Notes: generated by a model from the sequence alone, not told the origin. 64,000 bases of DNA from Symsagittifera roscoffensis (GCF_963678635.1 NC_087066.1:52962312-53026311), one strand, 5' to 3'. Positions 42,990-53,509 are shown, counted from the first letter of the stretch. Made by a program: numbers and translations.

Positions 42990-45552
42990 TTTGTCTTTGG
43001 TTGTTCGTCTTTGGTGTTGTATGCTGATCTATATACTGCAAAGTATAATTTACACTTTATAAAATTTTTATTAGTTCAGTGTTTTAATTATGATTTTGGT
43101 TATTTGTTTTCACAAAAGCTTTTTGTTTTAGTTCGGTTATTTTGAAGAGTTACTCACCCTTGAGTACCTCTTATTAAAAATAGAAGTATGGTCACAAAGC
43201 GTGGATGTAGCGCGGTGGGTTAGGCCGGCTATAGAGCATGCTCAGGACGTCCTCTCTGGTGGGTTAGGCCAGGAGCGGGAGTATGATTTCGTGCGGTTTC
43301 TGTGAGAGGTCCTGTTATGTGATAACGTTTTATGTTGGGTTTATTGTGGTTTTTCCTATGTTTCGTTGGTTGTGTCCTTTTTTCAAAAGTCAAATTGTTT
43401 TTGGTATGGGTTTGTCTTTCGACTTTTTTGTGTTTTATTATTTCTTTCTTAGACTTTATAATAGTCTTCAAAAGAATAAATTATCCAGTTTTAAACTGGA
43501 TTAATCCGGTTTGGGTACCGTTGGTTTCCTTTTCTTAGTCATGCTGTTATTCTATGATTTGTGGTGTTTAGTAAGCTGCGTTGGTTAGTTTTGTTTAGTA
43601 TATAATTCCTTTCCAACCGGGTTAAAGGAAAGTTTGAAACTTGTTATCTTGTGTTAGAGTTGTTGCGTGTGAAAACTTGAAACTGAAATTCATTATTTAA
43701 GCAATTCTTCGTGGGCGAGCTGTGCGAGTTTGGATAGAATTCTTGTGCGAGTGAATGGAAATATCAAAAGGTTAGTACTGCATTTTCGTCTTATCAATTT
43801 ATTACATAGAATTTCAATTTTACTGCTAGTTTTTGGGGGAAAATTAATTACAAATTTTCATCATTACTAAACTTACTGCTTTTGGGGAAACAATTTATAA
43901 ATGAATTTACTACATTGGTATGAATTTTATTGAACTTATCTAGTGTAAAATATTAATAGAGTTTTGAAGAATTTGAAGAAGTTTTCTATTTTTTATTTTT
44001 CTTTTGTGTATTTTGCAGATGATCGTGGGATGAAGACTAAAAATCTAAATAAGACATGGATAAAGAATGGTTAGTATTTATTTCAAATTTATTAGTGAAG
44101 AATATGTATAAATTATACTTACCTGTTAGTCGTCGGGGAAAAAACCGTGGGGGAAGATGTCGTGTATTATGTCGGAATTTGTTAGTAATTTTGCTAGTAT
44201 GCGAATGATGTTTTTAGTTTGAAGCAGTGGCCAAAGCAATTGAAGTGCTTTAATAGTTTTTAGTTCTTCAGTGCCAAATGCAAACTCATAAGGTGTGTTT
44301 TGGATGAGATTATATAATTTGTGATTGTATTTAGTGTTGTGGATGAATTCTAATATCGGGATTTCTATAGGTTGAATAAATTCATGTGGGATAAGGAAGG
44401 GTCTGGATTCTTCTGCGTTGAAGGTCTTCGTGATGGGACAAAAAATATACATTTGGGTTATGGGATCATAATTGCGAAGAATACCGTGAAGGTTAGTATC
44501 TTTGATGCAATATGTGAAGTTAAGAAAAAAGTGTATTTAGAGTTAATAAACTGAAAACGGTGGTGTGGTTGTCTTGATGGAGTGTGTAGGTCAAAATGAT
44601 TTTGTATGAAGCGATAATATGTATATGTGTGGGTTTGTTTAGTGCGTAACATAATGTCGTGTGAGCAGTGCAAATCGCGTTCATGTGGTGCAAGGAAATT
44701 GAAGGTTAGTGAAAATAATTGAAATCTTTCTTTAAAACTTTCGTAAGCTTGCATGTCGGTTAGTGCTTCAGAAATGACGTGGTCGGATTTGCGATCTAAT
44801 ATATTGAGTGTAAATACATATGGTGTTTTGATGAAGAATTTTTCTGTGATTTGTGGGTTAGCGAAGCGATCATCATCTAAAAATTGGTCTTGGTTAGCTC
44901 GGATGATGTTATGATCGTAATATTCTAGCGTATATTCGTTAGCTCGGGGTGAAGTGAATGTTTTTAGTGACTTTTTATATCCTATATAAGTAAATTGTCT
45001 ATGTGTGAGTGATGTGGTGAGTCGATATAGCATATCTTGATTTCTTTCTATATCGATGTGAGTATTAGATAAAGGTAGGCAAAGGGGATTAGTAAAATGA
45101 TAATATGATGTCCAATTAAGTGTAGGCATTAAAACATGTTCATCTACAAAACTACGTGTGTCGTTAGTGTCGTTAGGGGTGTTCAAAGTATACTGTGGAA
45201 ATGAAGGTAAGGTGATTGCTAAAAAATCTTTCGTGTTAGTGTAATTTGGATGATTAATATGTTCACGGGCTGTTCCTGGTTTTGTTGGAAATGGATGGTT
45301 TGGGAATTTTCTTTTGAAAGTGCGATAAGCTCTATTAGTGCTATTTGATGATTCGGTGGGTGTGGATGATGGTGCTAATGATGCGGTATAAGCTGAAGAG
45401 GGTGTAGGGGTAGGTGGGTTTGATGAATCAATTATGGATGAAATCTGATTTATAGTGGGGGTGTCAAGGTGGAAGGGTTGTTGTTGTAGGGTGATAAAAT
45501 TATCTAGTTCTTGGGAGATTTGGGGAGTATCTGGAGAATTGGATGATCGGTC
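42908..45552. repeat. 2.65-kb internal tandem repeat, copy B1
   Basis: Equivalent of A1, directly followed by B2. Confidence 0.97.
44126..44452 (-). CDS. Unknown 108-aa protein (B1)
   Basis: Full-length copy of the frame at 32706-33032, again followed by the CAG/GTAAGT donor. Confidence 0.5.
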   Translation of the reverse strand: MYIFCPITKTFNAEESRPFLIPHEFIQPIEIPILEFIHNTKYNHKLYNLIQNTPYEFAFGTEELKTIKALQLLWPLLQTKNIIRILAKLLTNSDIIHDIFPHGFFPDD

Positions 45553-45609
45553 GTACTCTAAATCCTTTGAGTTGTGATTGTGGACGGCATATTGATTGTG
45601 GTTGGCCAT
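44458..45609 (-). CDS. Chimeric truncated post-env protein (383 aa, B1)
   Basis: Same junction-derived N-terminus as the A1 copy; one visible residue difference (LAPHERD versus LAAHERD). Confidence 0.6.
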   Translation of the reverse strand: MANHNQYAVHNHNSKDLEYDRSSNSPDTPQISQELDNFITLQQQPFHLDTPTINQISSIIDSSNPPTPTPSSAYTASLAPSSTPTESSNSTNRAYRTFKRKFPNHPFPTKPGTAREHINHPNYTNTKDFLAITLPSFPQYTLNTPNDTNDTRSFVDEHVLMPTLNWTSYYHFTNPLCLPLSNTHIDIERNQDMLYRLTTSLTHRQFTYIGYKKSLKTFTSPRANEYTLEYYDHNIIRANQDQFLDDDRFANPQITEKFFIKTPYVFTLNILDRKSDHVISEALTDMQAYESFKERFQLFSLTFNFLAPHERDLHCSHDIMLRTKQTHTYTYYRFIQNHFDLHTPSRQPHHRFQFINSKYTFFLTSHIASKILTFTVFFAIMIP

Positions 45610-48198
45610 TCTTTTTCGAGTGTAGTGGGGTCATTTTGTCTTTGGATGTTCGTCTTTGGTGTTGTATGCTGATCTATATACTGCAAAGTATAATTTACAC
45701 TTTATAAAATTTTTATTAGTTCAGTGTTTTAATTATGATTTTGGTTATTTGTTTTGACAAAAGCTTTTTGTTTTAGTTCGGTTATTTTGAAGAGTTACTC
45801 ACCCTTGAGTACCTCTTATTAAAAATAGAAGTGTGGTCACAAAGCGTGGATGTAGCGCGGTGGGTTAGGCCGGCTATAGAGCATGCTCAGGACGTCCTCT
45901 CTGGTGGGTTAGGCCAGGAGTGGGAGTATGATTTCGTGCGGTTTCTGTGAGAGGTCCTGTTATGTGATAACGTTTTATGTTGGGTTTATTGTGGTTTTTC
46001 CTATGTTTCGTTGGTTGTGTCCTTTTTTCAAAAGTCAAATTGTTTTTGGTATGGGTTTGTCTTTCGACTTTTTTGTGTTTTATTATTTCTTTCTTAGACT
46101 TTATAATAGTCTTCAAAAGAATAAATTATCCAGTTTTAAACTGGATTAATCCGGTTTGGGTACCGTTGGTTTCCTTTTCTTAGTCATGCTGTTATTCTAT
46201 GATTTGTGGTGTTTAGTAAGCTGCGTTGGTTAGTTTTGTTTAGTATATAATTCCTTTCCAACCGGGTTAAAAAAAAGTTTGAAACTTGTTATCTTGTGTT
46301 AGAGTTGTTGCGTGTGAAAACTTGAAACTGAAATTCATTATTTAAACAATTCTTCGTGGGCGAGCTGTGCGAGTTTGGATAGAATTCTTGTGCGAGTGAA
46401 TGGAAATATCAAAAGGTTAGTACTGCATTTTCGTCTTATCAATTTATTACATAGAATTTCAATTTTACTGCTAGTTTTTGGGGAAAAATTAAGTTACAAA
46501 TTTTCATCATTACTAAACTTACTGCTTTTGGGGAAACAATTTATAAATGAATTTACTACATTGGTATGAATTTTATTGAATTTATCTAGTGTAAAATATT
46601 AATAGAGTTTTGAAGAATTTGAAGAAGTTTTCTATTTTTTATTTTTCTTTTGTGTATTTTGCAGATGATTGTGGGATGAAGACTAAAAATCTAAATAAGA
46701 CATGGATAAAGAATGGTTAGTATTTATTTCAAATTTATTAGTGAAGAATATGTATAAATTATACTTACCTGTTAGTCGTCGGGGAAAAAACCGTGGGGGA
46801 AGATGTCGTGTATTATGTCGGAATTTGTTAGTAATTTTGCTAGTATGCGAATGATGTTTTTAGTTTGAAGCAGTGGCCAAAGCAATTGAAGTGCTTTAAT
46901 AGTTTTTAGTTCTTCAGTGCCAAATGCAAACTCATAAGGTGTGTTTTGGATGAGATTATATAATTTGTGATTGTATTTAGTGTTGTGGATGAATTCTAAT
47001 ATCGGGATTTCTATAGGTTGAATAAATTCATGTGGGATAAGGAAGGGTCTGGATTCTTCTGCGTTGAAGGTCTTCGTGATGGGACAAAAAATATACATTT
47101 GGGTTATGGGATCATAATTGCGAAGAATACCGTGAAGGTTAGTATCTTTGATGCAATATGTGAAGTTAAGAAAAAAGTGTATTTAGAGTTAATAAACTGA
47201 AAACGGTGGTGTGGTTGTCTTGATGGAGTGTGTAGGTCAAAATGATTTTGTATGAAGCGATAATATGTATATGTGTGGGTTTGTTTAGTGCGTAACATAA
47301 TGTCGTGTGAGCAGTGCAAATCGCGTTCATGTGGTGCAAGGAAATTGAAGGTTAGTGAAAATAATTGAAATCTTTCTTTAAAACTTTCGTAAGCTTGCAT
47401 GTCGGTTATTGCTTCAGAAATGACGTGGTCGGATTTGCGATCTAATATATTGAGTGTAAATACATATGGTGTTTTGATGAAGAATTTTTCTGTGATTTGT
47501 GGGTTAGCGAAGCGATCATCATCTAAAAATTGGTCTTGGTTAGCTCGGATGATGTTATGATCGTAATATTCTAGCGTATATTCGTTAGCTCGGGGTGCAG
47601 TGAATGTTTTTAGTGACTTTTTATATCCTATATAAGTAAATTGTCTATGTGTGAGTGATGTGGTGAGTCGATATAGCATATCTTGATTTCTTTCTATATC
47701 GATGTGAGTATTAGATGAAGGTAGGCAAAGGGGATTAGTAAAATGATAATATGATGTCCAATGAAGTGTAGGCATTAAAACATGTTCATCTACAAAACTA
47801 CGTGTGTCGTTAGTGTCGTTAGGGGTGTTCAAAGTATACTGTGGAAATGAAGGTAAGGTGATTGCTAAAAAATCTTTCGTGTTAGTGTAATTTGGATGAT
47901 TAATATGTTCACGGGCTGTTCCTGGTTTTGTTGGAAATGGATGGTTTGGGAATTTTCTTTTGAAAGTGCGATAAGTTCTATTAGTGCTATTTGATGATTC
48001 GGTGGGTGTGGATGATGGTGCTAATGATGCGGTATAAGCTGAAGAGGGTGTAGGGGTAGGTGGGTTTGATGAATCAATTATGGATGAAATCTGATTGATA
48101 GTGGGGGTGTCAAGGTGGAAGGGTTGTTGTTGTAGGGTGATAAAATTATCTAGTTCTTGGGAGATTTGGGGAGTATCTGGAGAATTGGATGATCGGTC
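45553..48198. repeat. 2.65-kb internal tandem repeat, copy B2
   Basis: Continues into the unique N-terminal half of the post-env gene, as A2 does. Confidence 0.97.
46772..47098 (-). CDS. Unknown 108-aa protein (B2)
   Basis: Full-length, starting 5 nt after the 489-aa gene's stop. This is the copy in its original context, where A2 has a premature stop. Confidence 0.5.
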   Translation of the reverse strand: MYIFCPITKTFNAEESRPFLIPHEFIQPIEIPILEFIHNTKYNHKLYNLIQNTPYEFAFGTEELKTIKALQLLWPLLQTKNIIRILAKLLTNSDIIHDIFPHGFFPDD

Positions 48199-48573
48199 TG
48201 AATGAAATGAAGAGTAGGTTGGGGTGACTTGTGAAGCATAAGAGGGTGCAGAAATGGATGGGAGTGGGTTATTTTGTGGGATTGGTTGAAAAGGGGGTGT
48301 TGAAAAAATTGAGGAGTTGGTTTGAAAATTAATGGATGGAGATGGTTCAGAGTCTGCAAATTCATCAGGGGTTTCAATATTTGGGTTATTGAGTTGTGAA
48401 ATGGAGTATAAAACTGAGATATGTGAATTAGTGTCTGAATTCATGCCTGATGTTATATTACTGGTTGGGAAATCGGGTGGCGGGAAAGCAAAAAGTGGAA
48501 TTATTGTAATTGGAGTGTTGAGGTTGGTTGGATGGGAATTTGAGCGGTGTAGGGATCCAAGTTGTCGGCTCAT
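47104..48573 (-). CDS. Unrecognised 489-aa post-env protein (unit B)
   Basis: Best copy of the gene: contiguous with env and with the rest of the element. Same length as the unit-A copy, with scattered conservative replacements and no stop. The Pro/Ser/Thr/Asn-rich N-terminal half is followed by a probable folded domain, with a hydrophobic C-terminal end (TVFFAIMIP). ATGA overlap with the preceding 81-aa frame. I know of no Ty3/Gypsy protein in this position with this composition, and its function is unknown. Confidence 0.75.
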   Translation of the reverse strand: MSRQLGSLHRSNSHPTNLNTPITIIPLFAFPPPDFPTSNITSGMNSDTNSHISVLYSISQLNNPNIETPDEFADSEPSPSINFQTNSSIFSTPPFQPIPQNNPLPSISAPSYASQVTPTYSSFHSDRSSNSPDTPQISQELDNFITLQQQPFHLDTPTINQISSIIDSSNPPTPTPSSAYTASLAPSSTPTESSNSTNRTYRTFKRKFPNHPFPTKPGTAREHINHPNYTNTKDFLAITLPSFPQYTLNTPNDTNDTRSFVDEHVLMPTLHWTSYYHFTNPLCLPSSNTHIDIERNQDMLYRLTTSLTHRQFTYIGYKKSLKTFTAPRANEYTLEYYDHNIIRANQDQFLDDDRFANPQITEKFFIKTPYVFTLNILDRKSDHVISEAITDMQAYESFKERFQLFSLTFNFLAPHERDLHCSHDIMLRTKQTHTYTYYRFIQNHFDLHTPSRQPHHRFQFINSKYTFFLTSHIASKILTFTVFFAIMIP

Positions 48574-48815
48574 CGTGGGCTAAAAAAATTATTATTTTGA
48601 GACTGAAAAGCGGTGGTATGGGGTTGTTCTATAATTTGTTCATATGTATTTTCATCTAGTGAATGATGTGTCATTATATGTTGAATGGGACTTTGTGATA
48701 TGGTTGGTCTAAAATTTGGATTATGTGTTATTGCTAAATTTCGAAAATTTCGTGGGACTAGGGTTAATGGATGATTATGTGGTAGGGATGGTAACTGTGG
48801 TGCCGTAGGTGTCAT
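48570..48815 (-). CDS. Small Pro/His-rich frame (81 aa, unit B)
   Basis: The frame is actually open from 48965, immediately after env, giving 131 codons, but its first ATG is at 48815. Asn/Pro/His-rich. Ends in ATGA shared with the next gene, an arrangement that allows reinitiation or frameshift fusion. Confidence 0.4.
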   Translation of the reverse strand: MTPTAPQLPSLPHNHPLTLVPRNFRNLAITHNPNFRPTISQSPIQHIMTHHSLDENTYEQIIEQPHTTAFQSQNNNFFSPR

Positions 48816-48995
48816 TTCTACATTTTTATGTTCTTCGTCGTATGTGTTCTTGTTGTTATTTTTGTGTTGTATTCTTTTATTTGTGCGTCTAAAAGAATTT
48901 TGTTTATTGATGATGAAAAAATTCCAAAAAATCCTGCAAATAGTATGCGTGCTACACTTGCTTGTCTATTTACTTGTGTGTGTATAGCGCATGTA

Positions 48996-51179
48996 TTATA
49001 GATTCCTTTTAAAAGTGAAAAAAGAAATCCTAATAAAGTTAAACATTGCGTATAAAATAATTAATTTTTCTAAGATGTAATAGGGCCATCCTACAAAATT
49101 AAGAATTTCATTTTTTAGTGTAACAAAGCTAAAAAAATTTATAGGTGAGATATCTTGTGGTCGGTATTTTTCACCGTTTAGATATATATAGTCTTTAATG
49201 TCTTTAAAATATCCGCTATAATCTTGTGTATAAATATCTGCAAATCCTGCGGTTTCGGCAAGTTTGCGTAAGTTTTGGTCAATTGATTGTCGTTGTATAG
49301 TGTCCATTTGTGTTAATAATTCTTGGAATTGTTGTGTTCTAATGTGATGTTGGATATAGGATTTTGAATATATTCCAATTGATTGTAGGTCGATATTTGG
49401 GTTTCGAGCAATAGCTCTAATGCTTTCAGGTGAAAATTTTTTGAGTGATTGCATTAATGTTGGGTATGGGGTAAGAAGGTAATATTTATCTTCATCAGGG
49501 TTCAGTTGTACTATATTGTGGCTATTTTCTGATCCACATGGGATTGCGGTATCCCAGAAATAGGTTTGTCTTGAAAGTGTGTCAACGAAATGTATTTTAT
49601 TCTTATAAAAGATAGGGATTCTTTTATAGCATCGTTTATCTTCAAAAACATATAGTGGTGATACTTTTTTGGTACAGGTATAGAACCATAAAGTGTTTCC
49701 TTCATAGTCTAAAAAATTTGATCTATTTCCTGATAGTAAATATCCTGCGTAGGGTATTTTTAATACTGCTAGTGCAAGTGATTGTAGGATTTGTGTCCTT
49801 TCTATTTCGCATAGTTGGTGAAGTGTTTCTAATTCAGAGAGTGACATTTCTTGAAAAATTCGGCTAATTGTGTAGTCTAATTTCATATCTAAGTGAATAT
49901 CATAGTGGATATTACCGAAATATGTACTATTCATTAGTGATAGTTCTTGTAAACGTGTGCTTCTAGTGTCATGGGGCTTTAGATGTCCACCGGGTTGACC
50001 TTTACTTTTTTGAAAATTAACTGGTATATATGATGTTCCTTCGTTTATAGGATGACTTGTGGCGTATGGGTCGATTTTTATTTTTCCAGTGGTCATGTCG
50101 AATCCTTTTTCGTATTCAACTAATATTTCGGAGTATTGTGTTTTGTGAAGTGGGTTTCTGTATTTACATGCAAGTTCTGTTTCTTGATATATTTGAAAAC
50201 GCGTCAAATTATTTTCTATATTGTGTATGTTTCTAAAATTAGAACTTTGTTTTCGTGATGGATTTACTTGTTCATATGGAATTGATTGTATAAAATATTT
50301 TTCGTGAAATTTTATCATTCGAGCGTGTATTTTTCCTACTTGAAATGTTGTACATGTGTCTTCGGGGAACCAAACAATTGTTGCTTGTGTTCGTGTTGTA
50401 GGGTCACAATAGCCTTGATCGTTTTTACAAGGTAATCTAATTCCTTGATAGATCATTGTGTTGTCAGATAAATCGCGTGTAAGTTGTATTTTTTCGAGTT
50501 GTATTTTCCAATCGAAAAACATTATTTCTAGATATCCTTTATTTTTTGTGTCTGCTTTGCAGTTTGATGGGTTATTTATACCAATGTGCGGTATCCAGTG
50601 TTTTTCGTGTATGTCATAAGTTAATCTTCCATGTGCGCCGTTGTATGGGTATTTTTCATCTAGTTTTATATGTCCTTGATATCTTTCAAGTTCTGCTTGA
50701 TGTACAGAATCTGAAAAAACTTGGAAATATACTAACTTTCTATCTGTGTTTTTATTTCTTGTGATATTTAGTCTGAGTAACTCGTTTTTACAATCTTCGG
50801 GATTGAGATGTAAAAGTCGTTCGATATTACTCTGGTAGAATGATTCGTTGTCAAGTCGGTTTTTATTTCCATTTGAGACTTGTGAACAATGTACTTTCTT
50901 TTCAGAAAATGTTGCTGTGAATTTATATCCTATAACTGTTGTTGCTCGGGCTTTTGAATAAAGTGTCGCTATTACATTTGTAGTTTCTATAGCTTGTGGT
51001 TCTGTTTCGCATTGTGATACTTGATTTATTGCATATTTGTGTAGTGTTTTTTGTTCATTTTCTTCACAATCGTAATGTGTTACTAATAAATCTTGGGGTC
51101 CTGTGCGGGGGGAAGGATTTATGTTCTGATTGGAGATTACTAGAAAAAAGAGTTGGAGAAAAATTAATATTTTTAGAAT
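48996..51179 (-). CDS. Envelope-like glycoprotein frame (727 codons)
   Basis: Probable surface fusion glycoprotein of the retroelement. The frame starts with a hydrophobic signal-like segment (ILKILIFLQLFFLVIS), continues with a Cys-rich ectodomain with several Asn-X-Ser/Thr sites, has a helical stretch (about residues 590-650), and ends with a membrane segment (ILEKLIILYAMFNFI) in the last ~40 residues. Near the N-terminus a YDC, then a Cys about 20 residues on, then HCS, recall the start of gB-like class III glycoproteins of chuviruses, which other LTR elements have captured; this is only a resemblance by eye. An ATG lies just upstream but is followed at once by TAA in both copies, so translation may start elsewhere (spliced leader exon) or the copy is dead. 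The first ATG inside the frame is at 50522. Confidence 0.65.
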   Translation of the reverse strand: MLKILIFLQLFFLVISNQNINPSPRTGPQDLLVTHYDCEENEQKTLHKYAINQVSQCETEPQAIETTNVIATLYSKARATTVIGYKFTATFSEKKVHCSQVSNGNKNRLDNESFYQSNIERLLHLNPEDCKNELLRLNITRNKNTDRKLVYFQVFSDSVHQAELERYQGHIKLDEKYPYNGAHGRLTYDIHEKHWIPHIGINNPSNCKADTKNKGYLEIMFFDWKIQLEKIQLTRDLSDNTMIYQGIRLPCKNDQGYCDPTTRTQATIVWFPEDTCTTFQVGKIHARMIKFHEKYFIQSIPYEQVNPSRKQSSNFRNIHNIENNLTRFQIYQETELACKYRNPLHKTQYSEILVEYEKGFDMTTGKIKIDPYATSHPINEGTSYIPVNFQKSKGQPGGHLKPHDTRSTRLQELSLMNSTYFGNIHYDIHLDMKLDYTISRIFQEMSLSELETLHQLCEIERTQILQSLALAVLKIPYAGYLLSGNRSNFLDYEGNTLWFYTCTKKVSPLYVFEDKRCYKRIPIFYKNKIHFVDTLSRQTYFWDTAIPCGSENSHNIVQLNPDEDKYYLLTPYPTLMQSLKKFSPESIRAIARNPNIDLQSIGIYSKSYIQHHIRTQQFQELLTQMDTIQRQSIDQNLRKLAETAGFADIYTQDYSGYFKDIKDYIYLNGEKYRPQDISPINFFSFVTLKNEILNFVGWPYYILEKLIILYAMFNFIRISFFTFKRNL

Positions 51180-51259
51180 TTACATGTGTATGATAATCCT
51201 GAGTATGGGTTATAAAATGTGATGTAACCAATTGTCTTTTTGGTATATCTGTCGTATTT

Positions 51260-52348
51260 TTATATTACTTCAGTTGTTATAAATGGTGGTGGTAGTGATT
51301 GAGCTGTTATATTTGGTGGGTTTAATGGGTAGGGATGTTGAGCAATGTTGTTTAGTTTAACCGTGATTTCAAATTTTAATTGTAGACTATTTTGTTGGAG
51401 TATTTGGATGTTATGATCACGAATGTCTTCGTGGATGTCTTGTCTATATTGTAGTCTATTGAGTGCCCAGTTGTGGAGTCGGTTACTTTCTGGGTGTTGT
51501 CCAAATAATGGTGGGGTTGCTGTGAATGTATTCCAGTCTAATCTTAAAGGAATATTTGTTGATGATTGTTCTCGATATCTAGCGTCGAGGTTATTTGGGA
51601 AATTTAAGTTAAAAGGCGTTGGTGAAATCTGGCTTATTGATGGTGTTGATGGTAGTGATAATGTTTCTGGTAGTGATGAGGATGTTGTTGTATCGGTAGA
51701 AATATCTATTGGATCATTGATTAAATTTGGGTCACCTTGTGTGAATGATTGTGTTGTCCAATATGGTAGTCGTGATGTTTGGTTTGTGGGGCTAAAGGGA
51801 TTTTCACGTATTTGTTCAGATGTTGGTGTTGAACCTAAGTAATCTGAGGGTAGGCTTGAGGTGCTACGTTGTGAAAGAAGCTTAGGGGTTTCTGGTAATA
51901 TACCAATGGCGTTTTTTGGAGTACTTTGTGATGGGGATTGGGGTATATCAAAATGAACTCGGGGGGTTTGAAAATTTCTGTTTCGTCGAGGATGTATAAT
52001 TTGTCTATTTATTTCGACTGTATTTTGATTTTGACTAAGATTTCGTATTCTACTTAATTCTTGTGGTAGTGTTGGGTATAAGTTATATGTTGGTTCGCTT
52101 AGAGGTGCTTGTCGTTGAACTGGTTCTAGTGGTGCAGATAAGCGAGCGTGTCGTTCTTCAAAGGTATATGGGTTATCTTGAAAAGAAATTCGTGTAGGTG
52201 TTTGGGGGTGTTGGGTAATTGAAGGTGGTGTTGGGTTATCTTGGGATGATGTCGGTGAAGACTGACTGTGTAATTGTTGGTTAGCAATTTTTGATGGTTT
52301 TTGATCTATTCTTTTAGTGAAAAAATTTATGTTTATTGTAGTATTCTT
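51260..52348 (-). CDS. Methionine-free Pro/Ser/Thr/Gln-rich frame before env (362 codons)
   Basis: Open from 52348 to a TAA at 51262-51260 with no Met codon at all, so it cannot start on its own. It opens exactly at a strong 3' splice site: CCTAATTCTTTTTCTAG ends at 52349, and the TAG that closes the frame upstream is the acceptor itself. The composition (Pro, Ser, Thr, Gln, Asn) suggests a disordered protein; the last ~100 residues are more regular (FEITVKLNNIAQHPYPLNPP). In unit A the TAA is absent and the frame runs 32 codons further, to overlap env. Likely a spliced exon; whether it is joined to env is unknown. Confidence 0.55.
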   Translation of the reverse strand, partial: KNTTININFFTKRIDQKPSKIANQQLHSQSSPTSSQDNPTPPSITQHPQTPTRISFQDNPYTFEERHARLSAPLEPVQRQAPLSEPTYNLYPTLPQELSRIRNLSQNQNTVEINRQIIHPRRNRNFQTPRVHFDIPQSPSQSTPKNAIGILPETPKLLSQRSTSSLPSDYLGSTPTSEQIRENPFSPTNQTSRLPYWTTQSFTQGDPNLINDPIDISTDTTTSSSLPETLSLPSTPSISQISPTPFNLNFPNNLDARYREQSSTNIPLRLDWNTFTATPPLFGQHPESNRLHNWALNRLQYRQDIHEDIRDHNIQILQQNSLQLKFEITVKLNNIAQHPYPLNPPNITAQSLPPPFITTEVI

Positions 52349-52360
52349 CTAGAAAAAGAA
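52349..52360 (-). promoter_or_regulatory. Predicted splice acceptor for the env-region mRNA
   Basis: On the - strand TTCTTTTTCTAG, with CTAAT just upstream as a possible branch site, followed by AAG. It defines the start of the Met-less frame. Confidence 0.5.
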
Positions 52361-53509
52361 TTAGGAGGATAGTTGCTAGGGCGAATGTGATGATTGCTTT
52401 CTTTATACATTTAGATATGGTCAAGATGAGGGATGATAGAGCGTTATAAAAATTACAAATAGTAAAAAAAAATCTGTTCTACTAAAAATGGTTCGTATCA
52501 TTTAGATAAGTTTTGTGAATCGTACCTGTGGATATAGTCAATAGCTTTTGAAAGTTGGAGGTATAGTTCAAATATGGAATAGAAAATTTAAAAAATATTG
52601 CAAAAAATGATTAAGATTATTACAAAAGATTCAAAGGTATCAAAAAGAAATATGATTAAAAGTTTAAATATCGTTAAAAAGTTTTTGAGAATGTTAAGAA
52701 TTATGTTGACTGGTCGAGAGAAGAGCATTTAAGAAATGGCTTCTCGATCGAATATTTTTTGTTGTTTGGGGCAATTTTCAAGTGTGGTCGAATTATTTAT
52801 TGGTTTTTTGACAAGTGGGTTGAGTTTTGTGAAAAATTGTTGGGGGCAAATTTTATGGTGATCGGGAGGTCTTCTTTGTCTTTATTTTTATTTGTCATGT
52901 GATCTGGGGTATTTTTGAGATTTTTATACTTTAGGCTAATTAAAATGGTCGTTCTTTTACTTTAGGCTAATTTAACATATTTGTTTGGGGGGTATTTGAG
53001 GTCTGAGTTGGGGAAATATTGTTGATCTTTGGGTTATTAGATAAGGGAGGGTTATGATATTATGGTGATATTTATTTAAGTTGTCAAGTTGGAGTGGTTT
53101 GCTTATTTTTGACCTGGAGGTCGCGAAGTTATAGTTATAGATATGCCTGGAGTTTAATATCTTTCGTCTAGTTGGTTTGTGTTAGAGTTATAGAAGGTGA
53201 CGGATTGGATGAATCCTATTGGCTAATTTTGAACTAGAATCGTTGCGTGTCTGTCAGCATGTTATTTTGAAAAATGAAAGTTCAAAATATTTCAGAGGTG
53301 CAAAGATTATTAAATATAAAATTAAAGCTGTTTTTGAAATTCAACTTTCTTTAATATTTTAGATTGTGGGATGAATGTTTTATAGTTTTTGCGTGGTTGA
53401 TTTCTAAGTCGTGATGACTCTCTATGTTCTGATTTGTCAATTTGTTCTTGGGGTATAATTTTTTCTGTCATTTTTCTATTTTTTCTTTCTTTTTGAGGTA
53501 TATTTTGAT
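52361..53509 (-). other. Non-coding gap between integrase and the env region
   Basis: AT-rich with many stops in sense frames. A short hydrophobic frame of about 40 codons (IITFALATILLILFL) lies at about 52470-52330 and may be chance. Expected place for an intron end or for RNA export/packaging signals; none is identified. Confidence 0.4.

Larger units (their letters stand above)
40057..51478. repeat. Unit B of the 11.4-kb tandem duplication
   Basis: Second copy of 28629-40056. At its right end it continues uninterrupted into the rest of the element, so its element part is contiguous with pol and the 5' LTR. The length difference of a few bases comes mainly from a shorter G-run near 40130. 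Confidence 0.97.

Noticed and set aside
51423-51842. 139-codon + strand frame
   Set aside because: Antisense shadow of the Met-less Pro/Ser/Thr-rich frame.
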